Shown: piece by piece, positions 5,029-6,435 of the stretch
How positions within the stretch are numbered: the stretch's first letter is position 1
How the letters are laid out: every line of letters begins with the position of its first letter
Notes under the pieces: model-generated
Database searches by the model: none
What the model was told of the DNA's origin: nothing
What the model saw: the letters and a program-made list of their open reading frames with translations, nothing else
Translations under genes and position numbers: made by a program
Source: Methyloligella sp.
Lineage (GTDB): Bacteria > Pseudomonadota > Alphaproteobacteria > Rhizobiales > JALUTE01
Assembly (NCBI GenBank): GCA_027058255.1
Contig: JALUTE010000052.1
Span: 1-6,435, forward strand
Length of the DNA stretch: 6,435 nucleotides
Direction: 5' to 3'

Positions 5029-5740
5029 TTCCATCATTGACCAGCCCATCTTTGCGCAGCCGCGCCGCGGCCCGGCGCATCCGCAGCGCGAGCCGAGAGC
5101 GCGCGAGCCCACCGGCGGCCTCCCAGCCTGCGCCGCGCTGTCCCGGGCACGGAGCGCGCACCTGCCGGAGGCGAAGGCGTGGCGGATCGCCCGTCCGGGC
5201 GCATCGGCGCTCGAACGCCTGCCCCGACGCCAGACGCCGCGCACCGCGCTTGCCGGTCGGTGCAATCCGCAGCACCCGCGCCTCGGGGTGCAGGGGAAAG
5301 GTGACGACCGAGATCTCCCAGAGGTCCACCGCCTGGAGCTTGCGCACGCCGGTCTTTGCATCGCGGCGGGCCCGCACCGTGCGGTAGCCGATGGACAGGC
5401 CGTCGAGCGCACCGGCGCGCATGAGGGCGAGCACCTCCCGCGCTCTCGCGACCTCCGCCATCAGCCGGCCACGCACGAACAGGCCCTTGCGATCCTCGAC
5501 GATGGAGAGCCAGACCCCGATGGGCTCGGCCGGATCGTGCTGGAACAGGAGCTTGATGCCAGAGGGGCCGCGCCGGCGAAGGCTCTCGCGAAAGGCGCCC
5601 GGCAGGACGATGTCGCGGCCCATGTCCTCGATGCCGAACACGCTCGCATAGCCCTCGAAGACGCCATCCGCCGCTACCTGCTTGAAATCCAGGCGCGCGA
5701 ACTTGGTCTCGCACGCGATCGGGCGAAGGCGAGGGGTCAT
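5021..5740 (-). CDS. Prohead protease, peptidase U35 / HK97 family, GTA gp4-like
   Basis: From the ATG at 5740 the protein has 239 residues. The U35 catalytic domain spans about 12-155: FEGYASVFGIEDMGRDIVLP (28-47), LLFQHDPAEPIGVW with catalytic His68, ALDGLSIGYR with the nucleophile Ser116, and DLWEISVVTFP with Glu142. It cleaves the scaffold segment from the capsid precursor encoded next door. The start is uncertain. The frame is open to another ATG at 5839 that would add 33 residues without family resemblance, and neither has a strong ribosome binding site (GGA only for 5740). The C-terminal tail after about residue 155 is long and unusually rich in Arg, Pro and Cys compared with family members of about 180-200 residues. 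It then ends in a plausible helix (RLALRMRRAAARLRKDG). A pair of compensating frameshifts in this tail cannot be excluded. The stop is embedded in the capsid ribosome binding site. Confidence 0.9.
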   Translation of the reverse strand: MTPRLRPIACETKFARLDFKQVAADGVFEGYASVFGIEDMGRDIVLPGAFRESLRRRGPSGIKLLFQHDPAEPIGVWLSIVEDRKGLFVRGRLMAEVARAREVLALMRAGALDGLSIGYRTVRARRDAKTGVRKLQAVDLWEISVVTFPLHPEARVLRIAPTGKRGARRLASGQAFERRCARTGDPPRLRLRQVRAPCPGQRGAGWEAAGGLARSRLALRMRRAAARLRKDGLVNDGKR

Positions 5741-5855
5741 GAGAGTTCCATCAATTTGCTGTGAAACCACTTGGGTCAGGGGCACGCGCGCGGCATCCCT
5801 GCCGCCTGGCCGCACCGGCTCGCCACCATCGCCGAGCATGCGCCAAGGCCCGCCC

Positions 5856-6435
5856 TCAGCCGAGGCGGTCGCCGCCTTCGACGGGGCCGAGGCCGACCGC
5901 GGCGCGCTTCTCGTTGAGGGTCAGGAAATCGGCGGCCTGAAGGCGCGTCCAGAGCGCCTCGCGCTCCGGCCCCAGGGCCTCGATGCGGTCGAGATCGGGG
6001 CGCAGCTCCAGGCGCCTGCCACCCGGCACGGCTGCATCCGCGAAGGCGGGCGCGAGCCAGCTTGAGAGCGCCTTCGCCGTGCGTGCCACGAGGGGCAGGA
6101 CCGTCTGGCGCCAGAACGTCCGGTTGGCCTCGCGATAGTTCGAGAAGGTGTTGTCTCCCGGAATGCCGAGCAGCATGGGCGGCACGCCGAGAGCGAGGGC
6201 GATCTCGCGCGCCGCGACATATTTCGCCTCGATGAAATCCATGTCCTTGGGCGTCAGCGCCATGGATTTCCAGTCGAGCCCGCCCTCGAGCAGGAGCGGC
6301 CGGCCGGCATTGGCCGCGCCCTGGAAGCTTGCCTCCAGCTCGGCCTTGAGCCGCTCATATTGCTCGCCCGTGAGCGCGCCGTCCGCCGAGGCATAGACCA
6401 GCGCCCCGGACGGCCGCTCCTGCTCGAGGGCGGGC
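5856..6435 (-). CDS. Phage portal protein, HK97 family, GTA gp3-like (5' end outside window)
   Basis: The C-terminal 192 residues are present, reading in from the right edge (first complete codon 6434-6432). Family motifs are RPSGALVYASADGALTGEQY, LLLEGGLDWKSMALTPKDMD, KYVAAREIALALGVPPMLLG and IPGDNTFSNYREANRTFW, with QTVLPLVARTAKALSSWLAP after them. These are the standard C-terminal features of HK97-type portals, the dodecameric ring through which DNA is packaged. The ATG at 6263 is internal (within WKSMALTP) and is not a true start. The six residues at the extreme edge (PALEQE) do not look like the usual sequence before RPSGAL, and their DNA is the outer arm of a perfect inverted repeat; they may be an artefact. 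A 115-bp gap with no convincing gene separates the stop from the protease ATG, where RcGTA carries the small g3.5. Confidence 0.94.
   Translation of the reverse strand, partial: PALEQERPSGALVYASADGALTGEQYERLKAELEASFQGAANAGRPLLLEGGLDWKSMALTPKDMDFIEAKYVAAREIALALGVPPMLLGIPGDNTFSNYREANRTFWRQTVLPLVARTAKALSSWLAPAFADAAVPGGRRLELRPDLDRIEALGPEREALWTRLQAADFLTLNEKRAAVGLGPVEGGDRLG
6278..6302. repeat. Inner arm of a perfect 25-bp inverted repeat
   Basis: Read on the plus strand, these 25 bases are the exact reverse complement of 6411-6435. This arm lies in the conserved portal codons for RPLLLEGGL, so it is probably the genuine sequence and the outer arm is the copy. It ends in the self-complementary hexamer CGGCCG (6297-6302). 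Confidence 0.95.
6411..6435. repeat. Outer arm of the 25-bp inverted repeat, ending exactly at the window edge
   Basis: These 25 bases are the exact reverse complement of 6278-6302. The arm begins with the palindrome CGGCCG (6411-6416) and continues to the last base of the window, so the repeat may be longer. In the portal frame it replaces expected family residues with PALEQE. The pattern fits a fold-back chimera at a contig end; see the findings. Confidence 0.95.

Noticed and set aside
3564..5387. A 607-codon plus-strand ORF antisense to capsid and protease
   Set aside because: Its translation is a Gly/Ala/Arg/Ile-rich shadow of the GC-biased capsid gene with no recognisable motif, and the opposite strand holds an unmistakable HK97 capsid and protease. 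Long antisense ORFs are expected at this GC content.
5838..5840. Protease start at the ATG ending near 5839
   Set aside because: It would add 33 residues with no resemblance to the protease family, and its GAGGG motif is about 13 nt away. The ATG at 5740 gives a better N-terminus, though the choice is not certain.

Overview
The window carries a tightly packed block of virion structural genes, all on the minus strand. They run from the 3' part of a portal gene at the right edge to the first 54 codons of a DUF2460 tail gene at the left edge. Gene order and protein families match the head and tail part of the Rhodobacter capsulatus-type gene transfer agent (RcGTA, genes g3 to g12). Two families, GTA gp10 and the small TIGR02216-type assembly chaperone, together with the very short tape measure, point to a GTA cluster rather than a generic siphovirus prophage. 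High G+C, strong third-position GC bias and these families suggest an alphaproteobacterium, probably Hyphomicrobiales (Rhizobiales) or Rhodobacterales. The genus cannot be read from the sequence.

In transcription order (high to low coordinates) the layout is: portal (6435-5856, 5' end missing), prohead protease (5740-5021), major capsid (5015-3729), a 146-bp gap with two tandem hairpins of which the second is a textbook intrinsic terminator, head-tail connector gp6 (3582-3004), head closure gp7 (3007-2678), a small Arg-rich protein (2678-2409), DUF3168 tail terminator gp8 (2405-1992), major tail protein gp9 (1917-1504), GTA gp10 (1504-1085), tail assembly chaperone (1088-861), short tape measure gp11 (806-222), and DUF2460 gp12 (162-1, 3' end missing). 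Terminase, the portal N-terminus and the distal tail genes (g13 to g15) lie outside the window. No promoter, tRNA, IS element, CRISPR array or integrase is visible.

The genes form one assembly line. The portal nucleates the prohead, the capsid precursor assembles through its N-terminal scaffold segment, and the protease removes that segment. Connector and closure proteins seal the filled head, gp8 caps the tail tube made of gp9, gp10 and the small chaperone prepare the tape measure, and gp12 starts the distal tail. Many junctions are stop/start overlaps (TGATG, GTGA, TTGA), implying translational coupling.

The points most worth a second look are: a strong terminator directly after the capsid gene and 16 nt before the gp6 start; a small basic ORF in the slot where other siphophages carry HK97 gp10; and a perfect 25-bp inverted repeat whose outer arm is exactly the right end of the window, which looks more like a fold-back assembly or amplification artefact than biology. 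No new defence or mobile system is evident; this is essentially a conserved GTA cluster.
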